A stretch of 64,000 bases of DNA from Gambelia wislizenii. Its lineage: Eukaryota > Chordata > Lepidosauria > Squamata > Crotaphytidae. Numbering within the stretch: position 1 is the stretch's first letter; each line of letters begins with the position of its first letter. The stretch lies in the NCBI GenBank assembly GCA_030847615.1, contig JAUMIR010000003.1:281598265-281662264 (forward strand). Direction: 5' to 3'. Below, piece after piece: positions 32,069-43,259 of this stretch. The notes beneath the pieces are model-generated. The model worked only from the letters and a program-made list of their open reading frames with translations, was not told where the DNA came from and made no database searches. A program made the translations under genes and the position numbers.

Positions 32069-32714
32069 AAAAAACTCTGATTTTTTTGTATTACTCATGA
32101 ACACAGTCAGATGGATCTCTTGTCCTTGTTAAACATACAGGTGGATCACAATTTATGTCAGGGTTGTGTTCATAGACTTGCAATGTAAATTGAGACTGAG
32201 GTAAATATGGGGTGGGTGGGTAGGAGCCAGTTCCATAGGAAAACATTGGAGAAAAGGGGGCTGTGTTCCAACAGATCTGAAGTAATAACAAAGTTAGCAG
32301 TTCTACTCAACCCACCAAGAGTTTTGAAGCATAAAACATCACAGCTCACCTTTTCCAGTGTATAGAAATGTTCAGATGTTTTCAAGAGGACCAGAAGAGG
32401 CAGCAACTGCTGATCCCAAGTGGGAATTGGCTGGGGTGAACAGGCTTACCATGAGGTGATAGTTCCTCTTCAGGGGAGTGCGGGGGGGGGGGGCACAACT
32501 GGTAAGAACTGTGCTATTCTGCAGTGCTCCATCAGGTTTCCCAGGTGGCAAAAGCCCATCAGGAGAGAGAGAGAGAGAGACAGCACATCTGCTGTGTCTT
32601 CTGCAATAGGTTCAGGAAGAGAAGCAGCGCATCTCTCGTACAGTAACCGGTTAAAAAAGCCCTTGAGCAAAACACCCCTTGATTTTCCTCTTCCCACTCA
32701 GTCTTCAGGCTATA

Positions 32715-33134
32715 TAAATGGGGGGAGGTCTGGAAGCCATGCCCTATAAGGAGCAGCTTACGAACTGGGTATGTTTAGCCTGGGGAAGAGAAGGTTAAGA
32801 GGTAACATGATAGCCATGTTTAAATATTTGAAGGGATGTCATACTGAGGATGGAGCAAGCTTGTTTTCTGCGGCTCCAGAGACTAGTACATGGAGCAATG
32901 GACTCAAACTACAGGAAAAGAGATTCCGCCTAAACATTAGGAAGAACTTCCTGACAGTAAGAGCTGTTTGGCAGTGGAACGCGCTGCCTTGGAGTGTGAT
33001 GGAGACTCCTTTGGAGGTTTTTAAACAGAGGCTGGATGGCCATCTGTCAAGAATGCTTTGATTGCATGACAGGGGGTTGGACTAGATGGCCCTTGTGATC
33101 TTTTCCAGTTCTATGATTCTGTGATTCTATGATT
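32715..33134 (+). mobile_element. 5'-truncated CR1 LINE
   Basis: Encodes the CR1 ORF2 C-terminus: MFSLGKRRLRGNMIAMFKYL, FRLNIRKNFLTVRAVWQWN, VFKQRLDGHLS. It ends in ATTCTATG-type repeats (33112-33134). It matches the copies ending at 58909 and 60592. There is no full ORF. Confidence 0.88.
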
Positions 33135-33480
33135 TTTTAAGATGCCTCAAGGTTCTTTGTCATTCTTACTGCAGTGTACATAGCAGAGTTACTCCTGTTG
33201 GCATTGTTACCTACTTGATCTCTACCCATCATGACTCCCTCACCTAAGCAGGCAGAGGAAACACTTCCCTTCCCAGCCACATCAAAACTCCAAGATTCCA
33301 ATTTCTTCTTCCTCACTGCCCCTCCCCCGTCTATGCTGGCAAAGGAAACTAATTTCTTCTGGCAACATCAAAACTGCAGTTTCTTTCTTCTCCTCTCCAC
33401 TCCCCCAACCTAGGCAGATAAAGGGACCTCAGTTCAGTCAATTTTTCTTATGCCAAGAAACATATTCAGGAGTAGTGGTG

Positions 33481-33790
33481 TTGGCCATGCAGCAAAATGC
33501 AACAAAATCCAAAACCCACAAAAGAGTGATACTTGTATTGGCCAACCAAAATGCACAAAACACACCACACAAGCTTTCAAAGCTTCACTGGCTTCATCAT
33601 CAGACAAGGGTGTCAAAAACCATGTAGGAGAAAAGATTGGCGATGTTGGAGTCACAGGCTTACATCTTGCCTCAGATGTTCTTCTGCTGTCAAGTTAAGA
33701 TAGTCTAGAGGGATCTAAATGCAAGCAGAGGTCATTTCCCTTTTTGGCTATGTGGGAACCAGGGACAGGTTAATAAAATACAGGTAATAA
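33481..33790. repeat. Left arm of a long inverted-repeat element
   Basis: About 300 bp that pair, inverted, with 36985-37310: 'ggccaaccaaaatgca' here and 'tgcattttggttggcc' there; 'cttcactggcttcatcatcag' here and 'ctgatgacgaagccagtgaag' there. By eye identity is around 70 to 80 percent. It may be a Penelope-like terminal repeat or a foldback transposon; the class is open. Confidence 0.65.
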
Positions 33791-33807
33791 AACTTACAAA
33801 ATCCATT

Positions 33808-34021
33808 AGCAACAGAAAAGTAACCTCTGTTGAGATCCAGGTTGTTCCTGTCCTGTCCTCTGCAAAGCTAACTGCTCCTTTCTTAGGCAGGGACCTCTTG
33901 AGAAATTCAGTGTATTCTGCCAGATCTGGAAAATCTTCTGCCTAAGATAGGGGCAGTTAGCTTTGCACAGGACAGTGTCAACACGGATCTCAAGGGAAGT
34001 TACTTTTCTGTTGCTAATAGA
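33808..34021. repeat. Large palindrome
   Basis: The arms of about 80 bp (33808-33890 and 33942-34021) are near-exact inverses: 'attagcaacagaaaagtaac' versus 'gttacttttctgttgctaat', 'tgcaaagctaactgc' versus 'gcagttagctttgca'. The loop is about 50 bp. It lies just inside the left arm of the long inverted-repeat element. Confidence 0.8.
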
Positions 34022-35440
34022 GTTGAAATTTTATTCCCTGTCTTTTTTTTTTTTTACTTTTTTAGAAATAATTTTTATCAAAATGTTTTTGGAAATACAC
34101 TAAGCATTACAAAGATTAAGGAAAGAGAAAAAGAATACCTTACTACGATAAAATACAAATTAAAAAGTGAAGAAAGAACAAAACTAAGACAATAAAAAGA
34201 AAAAAAATAGAGAAGCAACTTCCCATATTCTTTTCACAAAGAATATGCCAGTAATTATTCATACCTCTCTCCAAAACTACAACATACTCCCTTCTTTCAA
34301 TATCCTATAATTTCTAATAATCAAAACCAAAAGTTACCAAGTCATTTCCCCTCACAAAGATTCTATAAGGATTTCTAGTCTTTGAGAAATGTCATGAATG
34401 ACCTTTCTCTAATCATACCAGACAATTTGTCCATTTCTGCTAAATCTATCAGTTTCAACAACGGTTCCTTCGTAATGTTGAATTCTTCCATCTTTGCACA
34501 TACAGCAGTCTTGCTGCTATGGTCATATATTGGAGTAATCTTCCATGATTCCTTTCCAGCTGCACATTCCATCAATCCTCCCCAAAAAGGTTCCTGTGTT
34601 AATTGAATATTAATCCTTAAAATCCTCTGTATCAATGTGTGCATTGGAGTCCATTTTTTTTAGCTTTTTCATAGGTCCACCAACATGATAAAATGTCCCT
34701 CTGTGGTGTTCACATTTCCAACATACATTAGATACAGTTTTATGCATTCTAGACAATTTCTCTGGCCTCATATATCAACGATACATCATTTTATTAAAAA
34801 ATTCTTTAAGAGCATAACATAATGTAAATTTCAAGCCCTCTGACCACATATTTTCCCATTGATTCATCTGTATATTATAACCAAAATTCTTAGCTCATTT
34901 TATTGTGCACACTTTAACTTGTTCTTCTATTTCAAATTTCAACAAAGTTTATACATTTTAGTAATTACATGTTCATCATCTGTACACAGTTGCATATCAA
35001 ATTCTGACTTAATTTGTTCAAAACCATACATCTTTTTACCCATTTTAAATCTTTCCGATAACTGTAAGTGAGAATACCATTGCAAACTATTGTATATCCC
35101 TCTGCTACTAACTGCTCTCTTGATTTAATTTTATAGGCATCCCCCTGGTCTGCTCTTTTGACCATGTGCTGCCTCCCCCGCCCTAGCCAACTCAGCATGC
35201 TGTTTTTTTCTCTCTCAGTCGACTTGGCATCATCTAGCATTATCAAAACAGGTATTGTCTGAAATAAGGATATCATTCTATAGGAAATAGAAAAATATTC
35301 ATTTTTATCACAGAAATTCTCCCCAATAGTGACAAATTCAATTTCTCCCATCTTAACATGTCCTTGTTAATTTCATTCCATGTCTTAACATAATTATTTT
35401 AAAACAACATAAAATTCATATTTGTCATAGTAATACATAA

Positions 35441-36561
35441 GTGCTTAAGTCCATTCAGCAGTTCACCTTCCTGGGAAGCATCATCATCATCATCATCATC
35501 AATTTTTATTTTTAACTCTCCCTCTGCTCAGCAACCGGAGCGGCGTACAACAGGATTAAAACAGCAGCAAGTTAAAACAATCCTTCCCAATCCCAACCCT
35601 CCCACCCCTTAAAACTAAATTAAACCAGTAGAGAATTAAAACAAAGATAAAATACAATACAATATACAAAAAACCACAAACTGGTAATAGCGGCAGGGGG
35701 GGCGGGTAAGCAGTCAACTCCACTTGAGTCGGGAAGTTATTCTGGGAAGGCCTGCTGGAAGAGATCTGTTTTCTTGAAGCATCATCTCCTCAGATGTCAA
35801 GATTGACAAAGAGATTGATCACAGATTAGCAAAGGCATATAGCGCATTTGGAAGACTTTACAAAAGAGTCAGGAGTAACAAACACCTGAGGCGAAGCACG
35901 AAAATCAAGTGTGTATAGAGCCATTGTACTGTCTATTCTCCTTTACCGGGTCTGAAACATGGGTCACCTATCGCCAACACTTACGACTCCTTGAACGTTT
36001 TCATCAGCGCTGTATACGTACAATCCTAAATATACACTGGACTGACTATGTGACGAATGTTGCTGTCCTTGAGCAAGCAGGGATCACCAGCATTGAGGCC
36101 ATGATATTGAGAACACAGCTGCGCTGGGCAGGACACTTTTCTAGGATGGAGGACCATCACCTCCCAAAAATAGTACTCTACGATGAACTCACCATGGGTC
36201 AGCGTAAGAGGGGTGCTCCAAAAAAGCTATACAAGGATTCCCTTAAACAACATTTCAGGCTTGGCCAAATTGATCACCAACAATGGTCCTCCCTGGCCTC
36301 ACATCGGGAGGCATGGAGACACACTATTCACAATGCTGCAGCCTTATTTGAGAACTCACACCGAACAAGTCTTGAAGAGAAACGACAACGCAGAAAGAAT
36401 CACAAACCGGAAACATCACCCAAGGAGACCCTCTGCTGTGCTTTCTGCAGTCGGACTTGTTTATCTCGGATTGGCCTTTTCAGTCATCAGCACACTTGCA
36501 GAAAGCACAGTATGAGTCCTTTCTGAATCTTTGTTTACGAAGAAAAGAGAGAGAGAGAGAC
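35441..36561 (+). mobile_element. (GA)n-ended LINE, third copy, inserted in the L1-like element
   Basis: Starts at the 'cagcagttcaccttcctggg' phrase (QQFTYLGS) and ends in a (GA)n run at 36546-36561. From 35909 a 205-codon frame is intact to its stop, through ETWVTYRQHLRLLERFHQRC, TQLRWAGHFSRMEDHHLP and the terminal C2HC motif. It is 5'-truncated and broken near its start by a 290-bp nested LINE. Confidence 0.8.
35486..35775 (-). mobile_element. L2-like LINE 3' end nested in the (GA)n-ended LINE
   Basis: Flanked by an exact 11-bp direct repeat GAAGCATCATC (35475-35485 and 35776-35786). It has an (ATC)n tail at the left, then 'ctctgctcagcaaccggagcggc' and a 3' UTR-like end. Removing it restores the host LINE phrase 'gggaagcatcatctcctcagatg'. 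Confidence 0.8.
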
Positions 36562-36984
36562 CTAAGTATTTAGCTTTCTTCTCAGTTTTAAAACCAGTTT
36601 TGTCCATCAAATTCAACTTGATCTCTATTCATATTTTTTGTTAATTTGTCTTTTGATTATTAATCCTAAAGCCTGCCAACACACCAAATTCTTTTCATTT
36701 TTCCATTAACCATTCCATTCATCCTTGTCTTCCAAAGGATTTTCTAGAACTATCACCAAATCATCAGCAAATGCCTGTAACTTACAAATTTCTTTTAAAA
36801 TATTTATTCCCAAGACTCTTTCATCTTGTCTTATATTCAGTACCTTGAGAACCCAAATAAACAAAAGTGTAGACAATGGGTATCCTTGTCTCGTTCCTTT
36901 TTGACTCTGAGTTTTGTCAGTTCTCTATTAACAATTATTTTTGTTTTTTTGAGGTATAGATTAATTTAAGCCATTTAATAAAAA

Positions 36985-37310
36985 ATATACTGGGGACCAG
37001 GGACAAAGGGCAACAAAATAAATTGTGTTACCTATCTTTTATTGTCCTCTGTTCCTGCTCCCCACATGGCCAAGAACAGGAGTGGCCACCCGCTGAATTG
37101 AAAACCCATCTTAACTGACAACTGAAGAACATGTAAAACAAAAGGTAGGCCTGTGATTCTAATATCACTTTTATTCTCCTGTATGATTTTTCATTGCTTT
37201 GCCTGATGACGAAGCCAGTGAAGCTTCAAAAGTTTGTATGATATACTTTCTGCATTTTGGTTGGCCAATAAAGGTATTGCTCTTTTGCAGATATTGGATT
37301 TTGTTGTATT
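36985..37310. repeat. Right arm of the long inverted-repeat element
   Basis: Inverse of 33481-33790 (see there). It carries the phrases 'gcctgatgacgaagccagtgaag' and 'ttggttggccaataaaggtattgc', known as a recurrent repeat end in reptile DNA. Confidence 0.65.
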
Positions 37311-38155
37311 TTTCTAATGCCAAAATTCCTACTTGCCTCACCCTCATCACTTTCTAGCTTCTTCTGCCTCTCTCAGCTGCACTAGGTGTGCTGGGAGAGC
37401 TATGCATTGCGAGTGAGACTTTTATTTATTTATGGAGAAATGTTGTAAATTTGAAATATAAATGGGGTTAATGTAACTTGAGACTTGCCTGCACGTGATT
37501 GTAAAAATAATCCAAAACATTGTCTCTGGCAGCTTGGCTTTCCTGATAATGCTAAAACCTTCTCTTGCCAGCTAAAACAAATGAGTTTAATAGCTTCAAG
37601 TAAACCCTTCAAAGCATCTGACTCTGTGAAGAAGGGTGAGTGAGAAGAAAAAGGGGTGCTAGAGAGAGAAAGGAGAAGAGGGGAGGCACTGCAGGAAGTA
37701 AAACATTTAACTTAATTATCTAAGTGCCTAGCACTGTGTGTTTAATAATAAACACACTAAAGGATTACAAAGGAGTTCATTGCACCTGTGATACTTTATG
37801 TGATAATATACAGTGGAAATCAGAATATATTCAGTTGAAGAGAACTGGAAAAAATTACAAGGCATCTCCCCAACCCATAGAGAGGCTCCAATACCTTTTT
37901 TATATACGTGGTGGTGGTGGTGGCGGCGGGAACACTAGCCTTTCAGCCCTAAAGAACTTAACATTCTGGGAATGCCATGGCTGCTTGAGGGCTAAGCAAA
38001 ACAAATTCCCCCAACCCTTGGAGACAGATATGCTGACATCAGGGGGTGAGACTGGATGGTACCTATTCAGGTAAAGTGGACTCATTAAAGTCTGAGCTCA
38101 GTGAGAAATGGGTTTTGGGTTATATTGACTGATACTTTCTTTTAACATTTCATAG

Positions 38156-38244
38156 GTAGGAGAGCTGATTATTTCTTTGCCTGAAAAATGTTTGCTCACC
38201 ACTGATACTGTACTTAACAGCTACCTCAGAGAATACATTGTAAA
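38156..38244 (+). CDS. SETD4: SETD4, coding exon 4
   Basis: An 89-bp exon, tttcatag|GTAGGA to GTAAA|GTAAGT. It reads VGELIISLPEKCLLTTDTVL, then NSYLREYIVK, the early SET domain of SETD4 (ISLPE.CLLTTDTV). Phase 0 in, 2 out. Confidence 0.93.
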
Positions 38245-38475
38245 GTAAGTTGATAATGACTTAAAATCTTGTGTCTTGTCTATTGACATTTATAAATCTC
38301 TTGATTATATTTAGAACTGTTAGAATATTCTGCTGTTAATACTTGTACATGCCCTAATCTGAATTATTTTGTTGCTTTCAATAGAGTCAGACAGACATAG
38401 CAATCTGTATAAGGTGCATCTTACCCTTTATGTTCTGCCAGTTATTGAAGGCACAAATAGAAAAGAGTAAAGAGT

Positions 38476-38714
38476 AACACCAGTGTGGCATAGTGGTTTG
38501 AGCGTAGGACTACAACTCTGGAGACCAGGGTTTGAATCCCCACTTGGCCATGGAAACCAACTGGGTGACCTTGGGTGAATCACACTTTCTCAGCCTGAGA
38601 GAAGGGCAAAGGCAAGCCTATTCTGAACAAATCTTGCCAAGAAAACCCCAACATAGGTTTGCCTTAGGGCTGCCATAAGTTGGAAACTACTAGAAGGCAC
38701 ACAACAACAACAAC
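38476..38714 (+). mobile_element. Sauria-type SINE, copy 4
   Basis: Head 'ccagtgtggcatagtggtttgag', B box 'gggtttgaatcccc', core 'ctgggtgaccttgggtga', tail 'aagttggaaactac...cacacaacaacaacaac'. The best preserved copy beside the one at 49643. Confidence 0.88.
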
Positions 38715-38971
38715 GAAATGTAAATGTCTTCTCTGAAAAATTAAATATTGAAACTGCAATCTGAAATACACTTACTTGGACTTTAGACCCAACTAGAGTG
38801 GACCCATTGAATGAATGGGACTTGTTAAGCAACACTTAGTAAGTCCCAGTAATTTAGGAGGAGTACTGTCGCTTGGACTAACATTTGGGTTCAGCCCCAG
38901 ATATGGAATGACATTAATTGTGTGGAGATAAGTTTTATAGTGCTCATGCCTTCTTTTCTTGTTTTTAACAG

Positions 38972-39401
38972 ATGGAGGCCACCCATTTCTCCTCTGATAG
39001 CACTGTGTACTTTTTTAATAGCAGAGAAGTTTGTCCAAGAGAAGTCACTGTGGAAACCATATCTGGATCTCCTGCCTGAAACATACAGCTGTCCAGTTTG
39101 TTTGGAGCAAAAAATAGTGGACCTTTTCCCTGAGCCTTTGAGAAGAAAGGCCCATGAGCAAAGAAAACAGGTCCAGGAACTATTTGTTTCTTCACAGCAG
39201 TTCTTCTCTTCCTTGCAGTCTTTGTTTTCTAAAGATGTTAAACTTATTTTTAACTATCATGCATTCAAATGGGCTTGGTGCACCATTAATACAAGAACAG
39301 TATATATGAAGCATTCACAGAGAGACTTTTTTTCAAGAGACCCAGATACATATGCCTTAGCCCCATACTTGGATCTACTAAATCATAATCCTGCTGTCCA
39401 G
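38972..39401 (+). CDS. SETD4: SETD4, coding exon 5 (largest)
   Basis: A 430-bp exon from tttttaacag|ATGGAGG to GTCCAG|GTAAGA, residues 99-242. It carries most of the SET domain insert: LWKPYLDLLPETYSCPVCLE, the helical AHEQRKQVQELF part, and WAWCTINTRTVYM. It ends APYLDLLNHNPAVQ, whose Asn236-His237 belong to the SET cofactor-binding motif. There are no stops. Phase 2 in, 0 out. Confidence 0.95.
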
Positions 39402-40703
39402 GTAAGAAAATTGAAGGAGTGCCTCTGGAATATATGGGAGTAAAGTGTGGATGGCTTATGTGGGATCTGCAACAAAATGTTGCAATGTGAAGTGCCAGGC
39501 TTTCAGCAAGGTAACTAGCTATACTTAATTCTATTCTGCCTCCACCATGATTTTGTTTGTTTTGTTTTGTTCCCACCCTGTAACAGCCAGGAATTGTCAC
39601 CTTGCAGGACCTCTAAAGGCTACAGTTTGGCAGCATTCTGTGGCCTCTGGCATGCTCATGCTTAGTCTGTTTGGTATATTCCCCCCTTCACAGTAGAATG
39701 TTTCATTTCTGTAAACTTTGTAGTTTATGGCCTACTGTTTCCTCCCTCTTGAGTCGGGATGGTGCTGTTTTTAGCTACATAAGGATGCACCCTTAGGTCT
39801 GGAGATCAAAATTCTTTCCTTGGGACTCTCCAGGGCCTGGAAGATTACCAAAAAATCAAAACAAAGCAAGACAGGATCTGAAGAACTCATACATCTACAT
39901 CTTGTTTTGAAAAAGGGTGTTTTTTTTTTTTTAACGAGCACTGCAGGGGTCCCTGTTGGCCTATTTAAAAGGTGAATTGCTTTCTCCTCCATTTTGCCAG
40001 AAAAGTGGGTAGTCCTGGTGGGTGTTTGGGGCTGTAAAAACAGACTGGGAGAGCTGCACTTTGTCCACCCTTGAAGTAAATGGGTAGAGGAGGCATTCAC
40101 AAATGCTATTTATTTACAGTATTTAGTTATTATTTCTGCCCTGTGCTATATCATAAGATCTCAGGGCAGCAATACAGTTGGGTTAAAATTAGAACAATAA
40201 TGTAATTAGATTAAAGACTTGTTAAATAGAGGAACAATTTGAAAGGCTAAATATTAAAAAGCTAAAACATTTTAAAATCATGCACAAAACATTTTGAAGT
40301 AAGTCAAAGGCTTTAACAAACAGCCACATTATTACTTGGTGCCTAAATGAAACTAGTCTTGGTGCCATTTTGGGCCTCTAAGGGAAGGCATTCTGCAATT
40401 GGTGTGCCATGGCTGAGAGGGCCTCTCGCATGTCCTCACACACTGTATTGACCTCACTAATGGGACATCAAGGATCCCTTCCTCCAACAGTACCTTTCTT
40501 TATTCTTCCTCTGTTGGTACAAGTTGTATGCCTTCGTTTTTACATACTTGATGAGCCCAATCCACTGGGCAGCAGGAGCATGGAGTTTGATTGGCAAATT
40601 GTGCTCTCGGTAATCGCAAGGATAGTAGTTCTCAAATAGTTTATGTATTTTTAAACTTTTCTGTTCATAAACATATACTGTAGTTTTCTCAACTTCCTCC
40701 AAG
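39402..40703 (+). other. SETD4 intron 5-6
   Basis: Holds a hAT-type fragment ending 'gctgcactttgtccaccct' near 40055-40074, and an old minus-strand LINE remnant at about 40100-40480, related to 780-1220. A T12 run is at about 39920. The remainder is unrecognised. Confidence 0.6.
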
Positions 40704-40878
40704 GTGAAAGCTGGATTTAATGAAAAGACAAAGTGCTATGAAATAACAACACTTACGCGCTGTCAAAATTACAAAGAAGTTTTTATTTGTTATGGCCCTC
40801 ATGATAATCAGCGTCTGCTTCTGGAATATGGATTTGTTTCCAGCGGTAACCCACACAGCAGTGTTTATGTTGGGACAG
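40704..40878 (+). CDS. SETD4: SETD4, coding exon 6
   Basis: A 175-bp exon, cctccaag|GTGAAAG to GGGACAG|GTAAGG, residues 243-300. It reads VKAGFNEKTKCYEITTLTR, then EVFICYGPHDNQRLLLEYGF. Tyr272 in CYGP is the SET catalytic-type tyrosine and ends the SET domain. Phase 0 in, 1 out. Confidence 0.95.
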
Positions 40879-40984
40879 GTAAGGCTGTGGTTTGATCTTC
40901 ACATTGATGGGTGATAAAGAACAATTGGAAACTTAATATGGGGTAGCTGAAGCTCATTGGAGTTTTGCATTGCACCACTTTTTA

Positions 40985-41125
40985 AGGCAGGGATAGCAAT
41001 TGTGTGGCCTCCAGATATTGGTGGATTGCAGCTGTTGCCATCCTTCACCATTGGCTATACTGACCGTAGCTGATGAGAAATGGAATCAAACATCTGGAGG
41101 CCATACAGTTCCCACCTATTGTAAG
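40985..41125. mobile_element. Eroded hAT foldback MITE
   Basis: 'gtgtggcctccagatattgg' on the left and 'aaacatctggaggccatac' inverted on the right, with 'ccttcaccattggct' in the centre. Relative of 23245-23385. Confidence 0.6.
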
Positions 41126-41505
41126 GGATCCAACTAAGTTTGCTCTGCACTATGCAGGAGCTTGATTTCAGTTCAATTTGCGTGATGTCTTAGATGGATG
41201 ATGGTCTTGAGAGTTTGGTGATTTGTGGTAAAATAAAATATCACAAGACCCCATTTACTTGCCCCTCTTAGTGGTCATGTTGCTGCCTTTGTCCTCTTGT
41301 TCACATCCACATTTGACTTACAATACTGCTAGGGGAAGAACTATAATAAAACTTTTTTTGTTCAACATGAGAAACTCCCATAGAGATCCTGTAGACCATA
41401 CAAGTACTTTTAGCTCTCTGCTGGGCTGGTTAGAAAGGGGAATAGCTGCACATGAGGAGATGCCTGTAGGGATTCTGAGTGTATATTTACTAATGAAAGT
41501 ACAGC

Positions 41506-42165
41506 CGTAGAATACTATTTTGGGGAGGCGATGATCCTCCATCCTAGAAACATGCCCTGCCCAGTGCAGCTGTGTTCTCAATATCATGGCCTCAATGCTG
41601 GTGATCCCTGCTTGCTCAAGGACAGCAATATTCGTCACATAGTCAGTCCAGAGTATATTTAGGATTGTGCGTAGACAGCGCTGATGGAAGCGTTCGAGGA
41701 GTCATAAATGGTGGCGATAGGTGACCCATGTTTCAGACCCATAAAGGAGAATAGACAGTACAATGGCTCTATACACACTGATTTTTGTGTTTCGCCTCAG
41801 ATGTTTATTACTCCAGACTCTTTTGTAAAGTCTTCCAAATGCGCTATGTGCCTTTGCTAATCTGTGATTGATCTCTTTGTCAATCTTGGCATCTGAGGAG
41901 ATGATGCTTCCCAGGTAGGTGAACTGCTGAATGGACTTAAGCACAGAGTTGCCGACGGCAAAGTGGGGATGGTGGTGTTCGTCCTGTGGTGCAGGCTGGT
42001 AAAGGACTTCTGTTTTCTTCAGGTTGAATTCCAGCCCAAACAGCTCTGCAGCAACTGGGCTTGTCTATCTTGGATTGGCCTTTTTAGTCATCAGCGCGCT
42101 TGTAGAAAGCGCGGGATGAATCCTTCCTGAATCTTCGTTTGCGAAGAGAAGCCAGAGAGAGACTT
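41506..42165 (+). mobile_element. (GA)n-ended LINE with inverted 5' part, fourth copy
   Basis: The 3' segment (42053-42165) is on the plus strand: CLSWIGLFSHQRACRKRG, stop, then the GAGAGA end. The segment 41506-42051 is the same LINE on the minus strand: QQFTYLGSIISSDAKIDKEI, LLYGSETWVTYRHHL, RTQLHWAGHVSRMEDHRLP, ending KIVFYG at the left boundary. About 350 bp between KIVFYG and the zinc motif are missing. This is the twin-priming layout in mirror image to 29403-30897. Confidence 0.78.
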
Positions 42166-42982
42166 GGTGTAACTTAGTTAAAAGCCCATTAGTCCAGCCT
42201 TCACCTCAGTGCTTTTTCTCCTGCGCCTTTCTTTCATGCTGATTTCTCTCTTTCATCCTGATACTCATTGTTGTAATAAGCACAAGAGCTAGAACTTCAG
42301 TCATTATAGGGTTAATGGCGAATTACTGAGTTCTCACTGAGATTGAAACTGTTAACTGAATCAGCTGTAAGGCTAGCTCTTACTACTGTGAGTTTTACCC
42401 TTTTCCCTTGCTTCCTCTTTTGCATTGTACTGTGTTTGACTCTGTTTCTGTGTGATCTTTTACTGTTTGGTGTGTTTTGCTATTTTATATTACTTGCTTG
42501 CCACATTGTTCTAGTTCATTTTTAATACTTTTTCTCCACTTTTTTTGTATATTATTTTAATGTAGATATATTGTTTGTTGCTTATTTATAAAATAGATAC
42601 TGTAAAATATTTTTTATTTGTCTTGTGGATCCTATTTTTTCAACACTCATTTGGCCTATCCCAGCTTTGCCTGCATGAGAAACACCTTAGTTCCCCCAAC
42701 AACCATACTGTTTTTCTTCTCTTATGTCCTACTTTTATTTCTTGCTAGTCATTCCTGCCACCTAGTGTTCATTTTTCCATCTAACTTCCTTTCAATCCTT
42801 CCCAGACACTAGGAGTTTCTCTCATCGCCACCATATTCTAGTTTGCTAATTTCAAGCAAATATTGCAATATTATGCAGATGATGAGCTTATTATGTAAAC
42901 TATGTGTAGCATCATGAAAGGGTTGACCAACATGTGCACATCCCCTTGCCAAGTTCCTGCTCAGAAACACTCCTTTCAGAGT

Positions 42983-43259
42983 GAAGTCAAAGGCTTTCAC
43001 GACTGGCATCCATATATTTTCTTTGTTTTTTTCTCTTTTTTTCTGTGAGGCCGTGTTCTGGAATAGTTTCTTTCTGATGTTTCACCTGCATCTGTGGCTG
43101 GCATCCTCAGAGAATGGTTGGGGTGCACAGCATATAAACTCCACACACACACACCTACCCAACCATTCTCTGAGGATGCCAGCCACAGATGCAGGCAAAA
43201 CATCAGAAAGAAACTATTCCAGAACACAGCCTCACAGCCCAGAAAAAACCCAAGGAAAA
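42983..43259. mobile_element. Foldback retro-insertion with perfect 14-bp target duplication
   Basis: ACTCCTTTCAGAGT flanks it on both sides (42969-42982 and 43260-43273). Inside, two 77-bp arms (43047-43123 and 43157-43233) are inverses with about three mismatches, separated by a (CA)n-containing loop. The arm sequence 'gaggatgccagccacagatgcagg' is a recurrent squamate repeat and occurs once more at 49440-49606. Possibly a Penelope-like element; the class is inferred. Confidence 0.72.

Larger units (their letters stand above)
34044..36960 (-). pseudogene. L1-like LINE ORF2 remnant, interrupted
   Basis: Minus strand, poly(A) end at the left (T-run 34044-34058). RT phrases occur near 36740-36900: GTRQGYPL-like, then ICKLQAFADDLVI, with FADD at the active site. 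The C-terminal part has KIKSREQLVAEGYTIV (35130-35095) and LIDLAEMDKLSGMIRE (34450-34400). Stops and shifts show it is dead. It is split by the insertion at 35441-36561. Confidence 0.72.
31820..38155 (+). other. SETD4 intron 3-4
   Basis: About 6.3 kb, the most repeat-laden intron: hairpin repeat 31970-32068, CR1 end 32715-33134, and a nested block 33481-37310. Simple repeats: G9 at about 32485, (GA)n at 32563-32580, and (GGT)n at about 37908-37928. Segment 37320-38155 has no recognised repeat. Confidence 0.75.
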
